Source: Coemansia sp. RSA 922 (taxonomy: Eukaryota; Kickxellomycota; Kickxellomycetes; Kickxellales; Kickxellaceae). Taken from it: 47,210 bases of DNA. Of the stretch, positions 1 to 9,140 are shown piece by piece (positions within the stretch are counted from its first letter, which is position 1; each line of letters starts with the position of its first letter). The translations under genes were made by a program, and so were the position numbers. The stretch is from positions 1 to 47,210 of the forward strand of contig JANBQS010000043.1 of NCBI GenBank assembly GCA_027577415.1, read 5' to 3'. Under the pieces are notes generated by a model. It was not told where the DNA came from. It ran no database searches and saw nothing but the letters and a program-made list of their open reading frames with translations.

Positions 1-468
1 TGGACAAGAGTTTTACGACTTGACCTGGAGAGTTCCATGTTGTACTCGTTGTCAGTGTCTTTCTCATTGTCCTAATATATGGAGATGCTCATTCCACATC
101 GATGGCAATAACGTGAGTAGGCAACCGCACGAAGGTTGTGGCAGATCCATAGCAACAGCCCAAGAAGGTTGAAGTAAACTTTCGAGCCAGGAAAAAACGC
201 CGTCGGAGAGCATACGGCTACTGCCTACGACGCAATAAACGATACGTTCTGCAAGAGGAGCTGGAATGGCGTAGGGACGTGAATTGTTGCTTCTAAATAA
301 AAGTGATGTCAAAAATATGAAGCAAAGAGTAAACGACAGTAAGAAGCTATATTTTTTTTATTGATCATTAGAAATCAAACACAGCTAAAATTGCTTTCAT
401 ATGTACATTTTGGGGAAATTCGTTCAATAACTACGCTTGGCTCGCATGTGCCATTTCTTAAATCGTAG
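1..468. other. Gene-free left flank
   Basis: I see no convincing gene here. An 82-codon reading frame on the minus strand (64-312) has no recognisable motif and is probably chance. The stretch lies immediately upstream of the decayed kinase and may contain further unrecognisable remains of it. Confidence 0.4.
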
Positions 469-1075
469 AGAACCAATTTCCGTGGCGTTAAGAAAATATA
501 CTTCAAGGTATGTATCACTGGGTGCTGCACGTACCTTTTTAATGTCCTTTATGATGACAAGGACGTCGTGTTAAGACTAGCCTGGCTGCACATGAATTGG
601 CTGCCAGAGGGTGCAGCATACAAGATGTTTTAAGGATAACAATATTCCAGACATGTCCACGATGGTTGCAAGCGGCATATTGGTCAAGGACTTTTGCGGA
701 CATCGCCTCGAGTACTTGGTCGTCGAATACTGCGGCGAGTCAATCGTTGACCATATTCAGAGTATGCGCAAGAACGGAGCTCTTGCATCCAATGTGGCCA
801 AAAAGGTCAAGACGTGCACACGGAGTGTCATGCAAATGTTGGTTGCAGCGCTTTGTTCCAGTGTGCTGCATCGTGATGTGTCGCCTGGCAACATCACCAC
901 CGACGGAGCCTGCGTCTTTGTAATTGACTGGGGCTGCGCTAAGCTAACTGCCCTGCCGTCGGTTAGTCAAGCTGTGGACATGCTTTCGCGCTGAGGGTTT
1001 GACTCTTCTGGCGTTGTCAGCAAAGAAAGCGAGAAGGGCCCCTTCACCGGGACACTGACGTATATGAGCAGCAAC
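469..1075 (+). pseudogene. FunK1-type fungal protein kinase, decayed fragment
   Basis: The translated remnant carries landmarks of the fungal FunK1 kinase family: a segment ending LPEGAAYKMF, then ASGILVKDF, a hinge-like LEYLVVEYCGESIVDHI, the catalytic-loop motif HRDVSPGNI with its Asp, the metal-binding region VIDWG in place of DFG, and further on GPFTGTLTYMS. At least two lesions are visible. The reading frame changes near 627-630, in a run of four T, because LPEGAAYKMF is read in one frame and KDNNIPDM in the next. An in-frame TGA at 992-994 separates DMLSR from GFDSSGVVSKE, which continues in the same frame. Similarity fades after about 1075, so the C-terminal kinase lobe is missing. No usable ATG begins the 611-994 stretch (it opens with GTG). 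FunK1 genes are multicopy in many filamentous fungi, so a dead copy in a gene-poor margin is plausible. Confidence 0.72.
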
Positions 1076-2573
1076 AATCATGTAAAACACCTGCTGAAGG
1101 GATGGCTAATGCTGCGTTGTGTTGCCACCGCCATCACCGCCACCAGACGCCTCCACCTCCGTCGTCGCTGCAATCGTCAACTTTATTGACTTGTGCATCT
1201 GCACCTGCCTCGGCAACGCCAATTCCGGAATTTGGTCAGCCTCAAAATACCCTGGGCTTATCGAACGCTGACAGCCTCTAAACGATATTACTTTTTTGTC
1301 ATTGCAAAAAAACAATTTTTTTTTACTTTCTATGTGGCTTGGGGGAGGGGCGGACGAATTTTTTTGTTGTTGTGTTTTTGTTATGAAATGTATTATTCAA
1401 GTTCTCTGAACGAAAAAAAAATCATAATAGAGAATATGTCAGTAGCATCCCTTGTTTTTTTTTTATCAAAGGCAAACTGATTCAATAGGACCATTTGACA
1501 AACGGTCCAGACCATGCATCTGCTGCATTCAGTAAAGAAGACCTATCGTTTGTAATGCTCAGCCCGTCCTGCCATATTATTGAGGCGTACATTGTTTTTT
1601 TTTCCTTGCCTTTGGCTGACTGGTAGTGAAGATCGCCTCGGGAGCTCAGGCAAGCGTGGACAGTCTGGCATGGGTGTCTCAGGTAGACTTGGTTGAATTC
1701 TTGGGAGAGGGGGGAAGAGTTCAGGCTGTCATGTGGAGAACCGAGACACAAAACGTTGGCAGCTTCCTCCTCTCCCCCACACACATAGTATCTCCACTTG
1801 AAATAAAAAAAAGAGGGGGGTAGGTGGAGGCCGGGAATGCGCCCCCGGGGGGAGGAGGGTGTAAAAGTGAACAGTTCGACGAGGCTTGGTTAAACAGAAG
1901 CCAGAAACAAAGCACGCCTCCCCAAATTTTTTTCCAGGTGCCGCATTCCGTTGCAAAAAAAGCCCACACATCACCCGCATTCCCTGCCTTCTTTTTTGCA
2001 ATCCCCTCTCCCCCTCTCTCACTCTTGACAAGCTTTCTTTCTTTTCCCTCCACTAGACTGCCATATTTTTTTCTTCATATTTTATTTTGCGTCTTCTATT
2101 GTCGCCACCTTCACACCTCTTTTTTATATACTCTTTACCACTGCAGTATCTGGCAGCTATTTAAACCAAAGCACGCCAAAGAAAACGACTGCTCACACGA
2201 ACACACACGCACTTTCAACTCTTTGGTAAGTTGATGCGCAAAGCTCTCCCTTTGAAGAAAGAAAGAGATCGACGCTTTTTATTTTTCACACTCCGCCAAT
2301 AACTCGCTCGCATGATGTCGTGTGAGCGAGCGGGATATATCACGAGCTCTCTGGGAGAATTGGATTCCAGATGCAAAAAGTGACTCGATATGAAAGTGCA
2401 CTTGCCAAAACAGATAAACAATTTGTGCTAAAAAAAAAGCCCCTCTCTCTTTTCTTCTGTACTTTATATTTTGGTGTATTCATAGATTCTCTCCCTTCTT
2501 CAAAGTCTTCCTTCACTTCTACTCCCTCACTACCACCTACGAGCCAACCTTTTATTTTTTTATCATTTGAGCA
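1076..2573. other. Long intergenic region and septin promoter
   Basis: No supported gene lies in these 1.5 kb. Several short reading frames overlap on both strands, but they are made of homopolymer-derived residues (Phe, Lys, Pro runs) and look like chance. The DNA is rich in A/T runs and pyrimidine tracts. From about 1970 the + strand is strongly C/T-biased, as is common in fungal promoters and leaders. The septin promoter probably occupies the last 300-400 bp, including an inverted repeat at 2303-2330 and a TATA-like stretch around 2334-2340. Confidence 0.5.
2303..2330. promoter_or_regulatory. Inverted repeat upstream of septin
   Basis: The arms CTCGCTCGCA (2303-2312) and TGTGAGCGAG (2321-2330) are reverse complements with one mismatch, separated by 8 bp. 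It sits about 245 bp before the septin ATG and just before a TATA-like ATATAT. It could be a binding site for a dimeric regulator or a hairpin in a long leader. Function is inferred. Confidence 0.4.
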
Positions 2574-3929
2574 ATGAAAGCGAACGCTGGCAACGCCGCG
2601 GGTATCCAGAAGAAAAAGATGCAGGGTTACGTTGGGTTCTCCAACTATCCGAATCAAGTGCATAGGCGGTCGGTTAAGCGCGGGTTCAACTTTACCTTGA
2701 TGGTAGTCGGAGAGTCTGGTATCGGCAAGTCGACGCTAATCAACACGCTGTTCGACACAAAGATCTTCCCTGACCGCGAGGAGATGCCGCCCAGCGCCGA
2801 GCCCATCAAGGGTGTCGATGTCACCTCGATGAGCGCCGATATTCAGGAGAACGGTGTCAAGCTCAGGCTCACTGTCGTCGATACTCCCGGGTTTGGCGAC
2901 TCTATCAATAACGAGGATGCCTGGCAGCCTATTCTTGAGAACATCGAGTCTCGCTTTGACGCCTATCTCGCTCAGGAGAACCGTGTCAACCGGAGCAAAA
3001 TCAGTGACAACCGTATTGACGCCGTCATCTACTTTATAAAGCCCACTGGTCATTGGTAAGTTCCATTATTGTTATTGTTTTTTTTATTATTGCGCCACAC
3101 ACACATAACTGTTTTGTTGCTAACTTACTATTTTTGTGTCTCTTACTATAGTCTGCGCGCTATTGACATTGAGTTCATGAAGCGCCTGCACACCAAGGTC
3201 AACCTCATTCCTATTGTTGCCAAGGCCGATACGCTGACGGCGCGCGAGCTGGAGCTGTTCAAGGCCAAGATTATGGCTGACATCAACTACCACGGTATTC
3301 AGATCTTCAAGCCCGTATCCGACGAGTTTGACGACCCAGAGACTGTGTCGGATAACCGCGAGATTCTCAGCAAGATTCCATTCGCCGTCATCGGCAGCGA
3401 GAAGCTAGTTGAGCGCCCAGACGGTACCATGGTCCGCGGACGTCGTTACCCATGGGGTATCATCGAGGTGGAGAACGAGGAGCACAATGACTTTATCAAG
3501 TTGCGCCAGATGCTCCTACGCTCGCACATGGAGGAGCTCAAGGACTCGACCGACATGGTTCTGTACGAGAACTACCGCACGCAGAAGCTGCTTTCGATGG
3601 GCCACGTTCAGGACAACAACGTTTTCCGCGAGTTCAACCCGCTCATTCAACTTGAGGAAGAGAGGCGTGCGCATGAGGCCAAGATGCAAAAGATGGAGGC
3701 TGAGATGACTGCCGTCTTCCAGCAAAAGGTCCAAGAGAAAGAGTCCAAGCTCAAGCTATCCGAGGAAGAACTCTACGCTCGCCATAAGGAGATGAAGACC
3801 GTCTTGGAGAAGCAGAGAGCCGAGCTCGACGATAAGAAGAAGCGGGCCGAGGCCTCTGTCCGCCCTATTACCCCCATGGAGCAGCATCCGACAAAGGGCA
3901 AGAAGAAGAATATCTTTAGCGGCTTCTAA
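2574..3929 (+). CDS. CDC3: Septin, Cdc3/AspB group (two exons)
   Basis: A filament-forming GTPase that builds septin rings and collars at septa and growth sites. Exon 1 is 2574-3055 and exon 2 is 3152-3929, giving 419 residues. The 96-bp intron (3056-3151) starts GTAAGT and ends TATAG, and splicing joins PTGH-C-LRAIDIEFMKRLH, the conserved septin sequence, in frame. Visible are the P-loop GESGIGKST (46-54), the G3 motif DTPGFGD (103-109), the G4 motif AKAD shortly after the splice, and a charged coiled-coil tail with ELYARHKEMK. The N-terminal GYVGFSNYPNQVHRRSVKRGF and the C-terminal coiled coil fit the Cdc3/AspB class better than Cdc10, which lacks a coiled coil. This is the only clear spliced gene in the window. 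The exact subgroup is less certain than the family. Confidence 0.95.
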
Positions 3930-4312
3930 CCAAATCCCCTTCCCCCACTCTCTTCCTTCTTCATCTTTACTGTGTCCTCTCTTTTCTCCAGCACATGCCA
4001 TGGCATTATACATGACCAACGCAATCTTTTCTTTTTCTTACTTTTACTCTTTTTTTTTCTTCCATTTTTATTAGTAGCATGTCGACGAGTATGTCTTCAT
4101 CGGTTTTGCTTCCCTCTATTCTAATGCATTTTAAAGCCTTTTTTTGGTCTAGACTGACAATGTCGCATATGACATATGCTACTAGCCGCCCATAAAAGCT
4201 ATATGTTTTTTTTTTTACATTTTTTGTCTGTCAGCGAGTATTTTTGTTATTTTTTGTTTTGGCTTGTATTCAAAGTCTTTCTTATCCTCACTATTATTTT
4301 TGTATATCTATA
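3930..4312. other. Septin 3' region and HAD gene promoter
   Basis: No gene is seen. The stretch has T-rich runs, a 15-bp palindrome (4165-4179) and a TATA-like CATAAAAG near 4190, about 120 bp before the next ATG. Confidence 0.5.
4165..4179. promoter_or_regulatory. Palindrome GCATATG-A-CATATGC
   Basis: Perfect 7-bp arms around one central base, 133 bp before the HAD hydrolase ATG and just upstream of a TATA-like CATAAAAG. It is a candidate operator-like site. Only the symmetry is directly seen. Confidence 0.4.
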
Positions 4313-5047
4313 ATGAGTCGAGCTAAAACACTGTCTAATCTCCGGCTAGTAACGTTCGATCTGTTTGATACGCTATACACGCCGTGTGAGTATATCGGCG
4401 TCACATATGCACGACCACTTCAGCGACAAGGATTTAAGGACATTCGACCAGAAGTAGTAGGCGCTGAATTTGCACGAGCATTCAAAGAGATACACAGTAA
4501 GAGTCCCTGTTACGGTCGTGCCGAAGGTATGACGTCGACACAATGGTGGGAGCAAGTAATCACGCTAACATGGTCACACTGCAAGATAAACATAAAGGAG
4601 CATCCAAATTTGGTAGCTGAGCGAGATCAACTTATATCTCGGTTTGCTACTAGCCAAGGATACACAATGTTTGCCGACGTCCCACGAGTACTTTCGTATC
4701 TGCAGCGTAAGGAGATCAAACTGGGAGTTATATCTAATATGGATGAGACTGCTGAGAGTATTCTTCGGTCGCTTGGTATTCGTCGGTACTTTGACTTTGT
4801 GCTAACCAGTATTAATGTTGGTATCGAAAAACCTGATCCAAAGATTTTCGAATTGGCATTAAGTGCTGTTAACGTTAGACCTTATGACGCGTTGCATGTT
4901 GGCGATAGCGAAAGACTGGATTACTTGCCAGCACGGTCGGTCGGAATGGAGGCAAGACTCGTTGACAGATCTCGACCAGCTCTGGGCGATATTGAAAGCT
5001 CTGAAAAGTATATTGGCTCATTGAGCGATTTGATAAAGTATATCTAA
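4313..5047 (+). CDS. HAD-superfamily hydrolase, HDHD3/Dpi35-like
   Basis: A soluble 244-residue haloacid dehalogenase-fold hydrolase. Motif I is FDLFDTLY (nucleophile D16, acid/base D19). Motif II is the Ser in VISNMDE, the motif III Lys is in GIEKPDPKIF, and motif IV is HVGDSERLDYLPA. The helical cap insert after motif I and the total length match the eukaryotic HDHD3 / yeast YMR130W type, whose physiological substrate is not settled. The start chosen is the ATG at 4313, after a T-rich leader. An in-frame extension to 4244 would add a hydrophobic stretch read from the leader and is unlikely. It is a single exon on the same strand as its neighbours. Confidence 0.88.
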   Translation: MSRAKTLSNLRLVTFDLFDTLYTPCEYIGVTYARPLQRQGFKDIRPEVVGAEFARAFKEIHSKSPCYGRAEGMTSTQWWEQVITLTWSHCKINIKEHPNLVAERDQLISRFATSQGYTMFADVPRVLSYLQRKEIKLGVISNMDETAESILRSLGIRRYFDFVLTSINVGIEKPDPKIFELALSAVNVRPYDALHVGDSERLDYLPARSVGMEARLVDRSRPALGDIESSEKYIGSLSDLIKYI

Positions 5048-5195
5048 ATACTAATCTTTGATCCTCCGAGAACCCACATCTTTTCAAAGTCATGCAAAGT
5101 TGACATATTAGCCCAGATAATTTTTTTTTTGTAAGAGGTTCACTTTTAGGCGATTCTTTCAATATCATTTTTTTTTGTACTTTTATCTTCTTCTA

Positions 5196-6065
5196 ATGGA
5201 CGTTGACTTGCTTGGCAACGACGAACAAGCCTCAGATGCACCTTTAGATTGTGTTGGTGGTTCATCCGAGCACAAACTGACAGAGTCACTAGACGGCCTG
5301 CATCTAAGCGATAATTCACATGAGGGCTTTGGCGATTTTATCCAACAAACTAGTCCATGGAAGCCCTGGACGTCTCCACCAGCGGGCTCATCACACGGCA
5401 AACGACAGTCACCACCTGTTGCGTTGTCGTTAGAAAAAACGGAGTATTCTACTGCTCAAGTATTACTACCTCACATTCCGTTCGACTTTATCCCGCCACC
5501 CCCCATGTCCGCTACTCCACCCCGGACAACCCATGTGCCATCCCCAATAGCTAGTGTTCCGATCAGTCGTCAAAACACCGTACAAAAACGCGAGATAGTA
5601 AAGAGTCAATTGGAAATTACTACTGACCAGGTTTTAGACTGGTTATCTCCTATACAACACATTTTGAAGAGCGATTCGGTTTCTGTGGCTATTAACGAAG
5701 CTTGGGAAAATGCTCTCGGACTGATGGACGGCGGCGGAGACCAGGCTGGAGCGCATATCGCCGAGGTAGCCAGGCGGTTATGTGGCGTGCTTGATTCGTT
5801 CCCTGTTCTTTCTGTCGGTGAGCCAATAGTTGATGTGGACATATCTATTGACACCGACTCCTTGGTAGAGTCTGCGTGCGAGACATCTGCTGGTGGACCA
5901 GATAAAATGCAGCGTGGTAGGCGAGAAAATAACATTGATTTACGGGTAGCTGAACTAGTATGGCCAGAGTTTACGCATTCTTCGGATGACACAACTGGCA
6001 AGGACGAAAGCTCTAGTGACAATCTCGTTTCGGCCTACCTAAGACTTGCCGAGATGACAAGGTAG
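5196..6065 (+). CDS. Unrecognised protein, 289 aa
   Basis: I do not recognise this protein. It begins at the ATG at 5196; the preceding in-frame codons are a T-rich leader with no ATG. The first 140 residues are low-complexity and acidic, then Pro/Ser-rich (a PPPPMSATPP stretch), and so probably disordered. Residues about 140-205 look foldable and helical (TTDQVLDWLSPIQHIL followed by VARRLCGVLDSFPVL). The tail is again acidic and Ser-rich. No signal peptide or membrane segment is seen. It converges on the phosphopantetheine adenylyltransferase gene with 41 bp between the stops. The steady open frame over 870 bp and its position in a tight housekeeping block support a real gene, perhaps lineage-specific. 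Confidence 0.75.
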   Translation: MDVDLLGNDEQASDAPLDCVGGSSEHKLTESLDGLHLSDNSHEGFGDFIQQTSPWKPWTSPPAGSSHGKRQSPPVALSLEKTEYSTAQVLLPHIPFDFIPPPPMSATPPRTTHVPSPIASVPISRQNTVQKREIVKSQLEITTDQVLDWLSPIQHILKSDSVSVAINEAWENALGLMDGGGDQAGAHIAEVARRLCGVLDSFPVLSVGEPIVDVDISIDTDSLVESACETSAGGPDKMQRGRRENNIDLRVAELVWPEFTHSSDDTTGKDESSSDNLVSAYLRLAEMTR

Positions 6066-6106
6066 TACATAGTAGTTGTCACATAAAAAAAATATTATAC
6101 TTTCAT

Positions 6107-7018
6107 TTATTGGCGTTCAGCTAGAGCAGCCCGAATGGCGGTAGAACTGATTTTCAAATCGTTTTCAGTAGTTTGACCCGACACAGCGACAAGATCAATA
6201 GGCAATAAATGCATAGGCGGCATGCCCAGTTCCTCACGGCGTACATTAAGTGCATCAGAGCCAGGCAATGTCTCTTGCGAGACGACAAGAGCGCCAATAG
6301 TAGAGTCCGTTATAGTAGGGCCATAGCGATCGACAATAGGGACTAGTTCGACAATAATGTTTTTGCGGATCTTGCGCAAAAACAGCAACACATTGAGCTC
6401 CCTTGTTCGATACGATTCAAGGTACTCTTTAAGCTGCTTGTTTTCCAGCAATGCCTCTGCCGAGATACCACAGACAATACGCTCAGTAGCCGCCAAAGCA
6501 GTAGCCGTCAATAAGATTTTGTGGCCGACATGCAAGTGGTCGAATGTACCGCCAACGGCCACATGCGCGAAAGATTTCCATGGCGTCCGTGTCCTAGTCG
6601 ACTGCCCCACAAGGGGATACTCTTGTTGGTAGCGGCTCTTTATATTAGTGTGCATCTCGGATGGCCACCACTCTGGAAGCATAGAGTCGGGTGACTGCAG
6701 AAGCGTGGCGTTGTGCTTGTAGGGAAGCATGTCATCAGCAGAATAGGCGCAGAAATTCAATGGCACAATGTCCACTGACACCTTTTGTGAGTGGCTGGCG
6801 GAAACGGCATAGAGCTCGGCTATACGACGCTGCATATGCGACCACCCGTCGCTGGTACTTTCCTCCTCGCTGGTAATAGTGTCTTTAAGAGCTATAAACA
6901 CCGTCAGTTCCTCGGTGGTACAGTCAACAGCCATACGTAGAGTGTCTGCATCGGTCGCCGCTAGCGGCGAAGCGAGATGTAGCCACAAGAGCAAGTTATG
7001 ACGAGGAGCAGGATCCAT
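6107..7018 (-). CDS. CAB4: Phosphopantetheine adenylyltransferase (CoA synthesis)
   Basis: Joins 4'-phosphopantetheine and ATP to make dephospho-CoA, the fourth step from pantothenate. The 303-residue protein has a divergent N-terminal half and a C-terminal nucleotidyltransferase domain starting HVAVGGTFDHLHVGHK (152-167), which contains the HxGH signature (H163-H166). Further family marks are the conserved ISSTAIR near the end and VVSQETLPGSDALNVRREELG. There is no dephospho-CoA kinase domain, so it is the monofunctional fungal (Cab4) form, not the fused animal CoA synthase. It is divergent from the acyltransferase gene (411 bp between start codons) and convergent with the unknown gene on its other side. 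Confidence 0.93.
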   Translation of the reverse strand: MDPAPRHNLLLWLHLASPLAATDADTLRMAVDCTTEELTVFIALKDTITSEEESTSDGWSHMQRRIAELYAVSASHSQKVSVDIVPLNFCAYSADDMLPYKHNATLLQSPDSMLPEWWPSEMHTNIKSRYQQEYPLVGQSTRTRTPWKSFAHVAVGGTFDHLHVGHKILLTATALAATERIVCGISAEALLENKQLKEYLESYRTRELNVLLFLRKIRKNIIVELVPIVDRYGPTITDSTIGALVVSQETLPGSDALNVRREELGMPPMHLLPIDLVAVSGQTTENDLKISSTAIRAALAERQ

Positions 7019-7429
7019 GAAAGATTATAAAGATAAAATAGAATAAAAAAGATGACCAACAGGAAAGAAAAGAAGAAGCAGAGGGGGACATCAGGCGTCA
7101 ACACGGAAATCAAGCGAAAAGAGCAGGCTTTATGCAGAATTAAATCCCAGATCAGATCAGAGGGGAGGTTTCTTTTGACGTCATCAGTGGAACTCCAGGC
7201 CCACCATTTCTTTTCGCATGACGCCCAGCCAAAAAGCAAGACATGATATTAGCCGGGCATAATATTAGGCATGCGACCACCCTTGCAGCAGCAGCAGAAG
7301 GGGCTGTTGGGGGGGAGGGATGAAGATCGTGTTTTGCGGACTTTTTTTCACCCTTTGTTCCGAAACCAAAAAAAAAATTTTTCATCACTTTTACACTCTG
7401 CTTTTTTTATTCATTTCTACAGAGCTTAA
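7019..7429. promoter_or_regulatory. Shared divergent promoter region
   Basis: A 411-bp gap between two divergent start codons, so it must hold both promoters. It contains A-rich and purine-rich tracts, a GC-rich block near 7300-7320 and a T-rich stretch just before the acyltransferase ATG. No small gene is supported. Confidence 0.55.
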
Positions 7430-9058
7430 ATGTTTGCTCCACAAGTAGCATCACAGCCTCCGTCATCGCGCGACTCACCGCAGTTGCGACCTCAGCACTC
7501 ACGCAGCGAGTTGGAGATGGGTCAAATAACAGGGAGCCCAGCACCAGTGTTTACGCCATCTTTGCATCGCTCGCTGCGCAAAGACCATGAGGACTTGCGA
7601 CAGCGCTCCACATCATTCACACCACTCGAGGCGCCCACTGCGAAGGAGCAGGAAAGAGAGGAGCGTACTCCAATATTCTTCCGGCCGCGTACTTCGATCC
7701 TGGACTACACTGAGCTAATGTATCAGGGCAGCGACCGCATGCGAGGCCTAGTGACGTGTTTCTGGACTATTGTCGGAGCGTATCTCCTGTCGCTTTTATT
7801 TTCGCATTACGAGCGCAGTGGCGAAGTAATGGCCAGCAGCCTGGCGTCGGTGATCTTTAGTCGTGGTGCCGATTTGATACTCAGTGATCTGGCATTAGTG
7901 GCGTCCACTGCCACTGTAGTGCCATTGGTTATGCTGTGGGTAAAGCTGGTGGACCCCAGGCATGGGCGTAGCGCTCTGGCGGTACAGGCAGCAGCGGAGG
8001 TCCTGTGGCTGGCGTTCTGGTATAGCTGGCAGGGGTCGCGCGGATGGCCGTGGGCGCAGCGCTGCTTCTTTGCGCTCCACACGGTGGTTAACTGGATGAA
8101 GGTGCACTCGTATCTGAGCACCAACCGGCGGCTGGCGTGTACGCTGCGCACTGCCAATGAGCTGAGGGCCGACAGCGGCGGCGACAAGGAGCGTTTAGAG
8201 GCGTTGGAGGCCGAGCTGTGTCCGTATGGGACGCGGTTCCCGCACAACGTCACGCTGAGCAACTACGCAATGTTCCAGCTCAGCCCGGCGCTGGTGTACG
8301 AGCTGGAGTACCCGCGCACGGCGCATATCCGGTGGGGGTACGTGGCGGAGAAGCTGGCGGGCACGGCCGGCATATTTGTGGTGTTTTACATTGTGGTCGC
8401 GCACCTGGTCATCCCGCACCTGGAGCGTATGCCTGACACGGGCGTCGGCATAGCGACGCTGCATCTTATGGGGCCGATGGCGACGTGCTGGCTGCTGTTC
8501 TTTTTCATTACGTTTGACTCCATCGCCAACGGCTTTGCCGAGCTGACGCGCTTTGCCGACCGGCGCTTCTACGACGACTGGTGGAATGCTCGCGGCCTGG
8601 ACGAGTTTTCGCGCAAGTGGAATCGCCCCGTGCACATGTTCCTGGCTCGCCACGTGTACATGCCCGTGCGAGAGGCCTGGCCCCACCCGCTGCCCGCCTC
8701 GTCGGCTGTGGCTCGTGTGCGTCGGGCCGTGCCTCCTTCGGTGGCGGCGATGGCGGCGACCTTTTTCTTTTCGAGCATTCTGCACGAGCTGACGATCGTC
8801 GTTGCGTGCCATCGCTGGAACTACGCCGTGTTCTTCTTTTCGCAGATGATGCAGATCCCGCTGATCATCTGCTCCGAGAAGCTGCCCTGGTTCCGGAACC
8901 AACAGGCCCTGCGCAACTGGGCTTTCTGGCTGGCTATGGTCAGCTTCCAGCCCTTTTTGCTGTGCTTCTACACCTATCCGGCCTTTGCTAAATCCACCTC
9001 TCTGAGCGTGGTTTCCTCAGCTGCCAATGTGGTTGCTGTCAATGCTACTAATATATAG
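7430..9058 (+). CDS. ARE2: Sterol O-acyltransferase / DGAT1 family (MBOAT)
   Basis: An ER membrane acyltransferase that transfers acyl chains from acyl-CoA to sterols (or diacylglycerol) for storage lipid. The 542-residue protein has a disordered N-terminus of about 80 residues, then RPRTSILDYTELMY and many hydrophobic spans. The family signature FYDDWWN is at 380-386, followed by FSRKWNRPVHMFLARHVY and the catalytic His (H452) in SSILHELTIV. The order FYxDWWN, then W-N-x-P-V-H, then HEL is shared by ACAT/ARE and DGAT1. The ARE-like spacing and the FFFSQMMQIPL segment favour sterol esterification, but DGAT1 activity cannot be excluded. GC content is high in the central part. It ends 60 bp from the stop of the convergent Prm10-like gene. 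Confidence 0.88.
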   Translation: MFAPQVASQPPSSRDSPQLRPQHSRSELEMGQITGSPAPVFTPSLHRSLRKDHEDLRQRSTSFTPLEAPTAKEQEREERTPIFFRPRTSILDYTELMYQGSDRMRGLVTCFWTIVGAYLLSLLFSHYERSGEVMASSLASVIFSRGADLILSDLALVASTATVVPLVMLWVKLVDPRHGRSALAVQAAAEVLWLAFWYSWQGSRGWPWAQRCFFALHTVVNWMKVHSYLSTNRRLACTLRTANELRADSGGDKERLEALEAELCPYGTRFPHNVTLSNYAMFQLSPALVYELEYPRTAHIRWGYVAEKLAGTAGIFVVFYIVVAHLVIPHLERMPDTGVGIATLHLMGPMATCWLLFFFITFDSIANGFAELTRFADRRFYDDWWNARGLDEFSRKWNRPVHMFLARHVYMPVREAWPHPLPASSAVARVRRAVPPSVAAMAATFFFSSILHELTIVVACHRWNYAVFFFSQMMQIPLIICSEKLPWFRNQQALRNWAFWLAMVSFQPFLLCFYTYPAFAKSTSLSVVSSAANVVAVNATNI

Positions 9059-9061
9059 ATT

Positions 9062-9140
9062 GATCCTAGTTTGAATCAATATATAAATATACTCTAGAGT
9101 GATCCATATTAACATACTCTAGAATGATCCTAGCTTGAAT
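9062..9140. repeat. Interleaved direct repeats at convergent gene ends
   Basis: GATCCTAG(T/C)TTGAATC occurs near 9062-9077 and 9125-9140, and ATACTCTAGA(G/A)TGATCC near 9089-9105 and 9114-9130. The right-hand copies overlap the last codons and stop of the Prm10-like gene, so the duplication spans the boundary of that gene. It could have altered that gene's C-terminus. Confidence 0.55.

Noticed and set aside
1482..2053. Several overlapping 100-136-codon frames upstream of septin
   Set aside because: They overlap on both strands and consist of residues from homopolymer and pyrimidine tracts; none has a motif.
8195..8902. 235-codon minus-strand frame inside the acyltransferase
   Set aside because: High-GC shadow of a strongly supported gene; rich in Arg/His/Gln with no domain.
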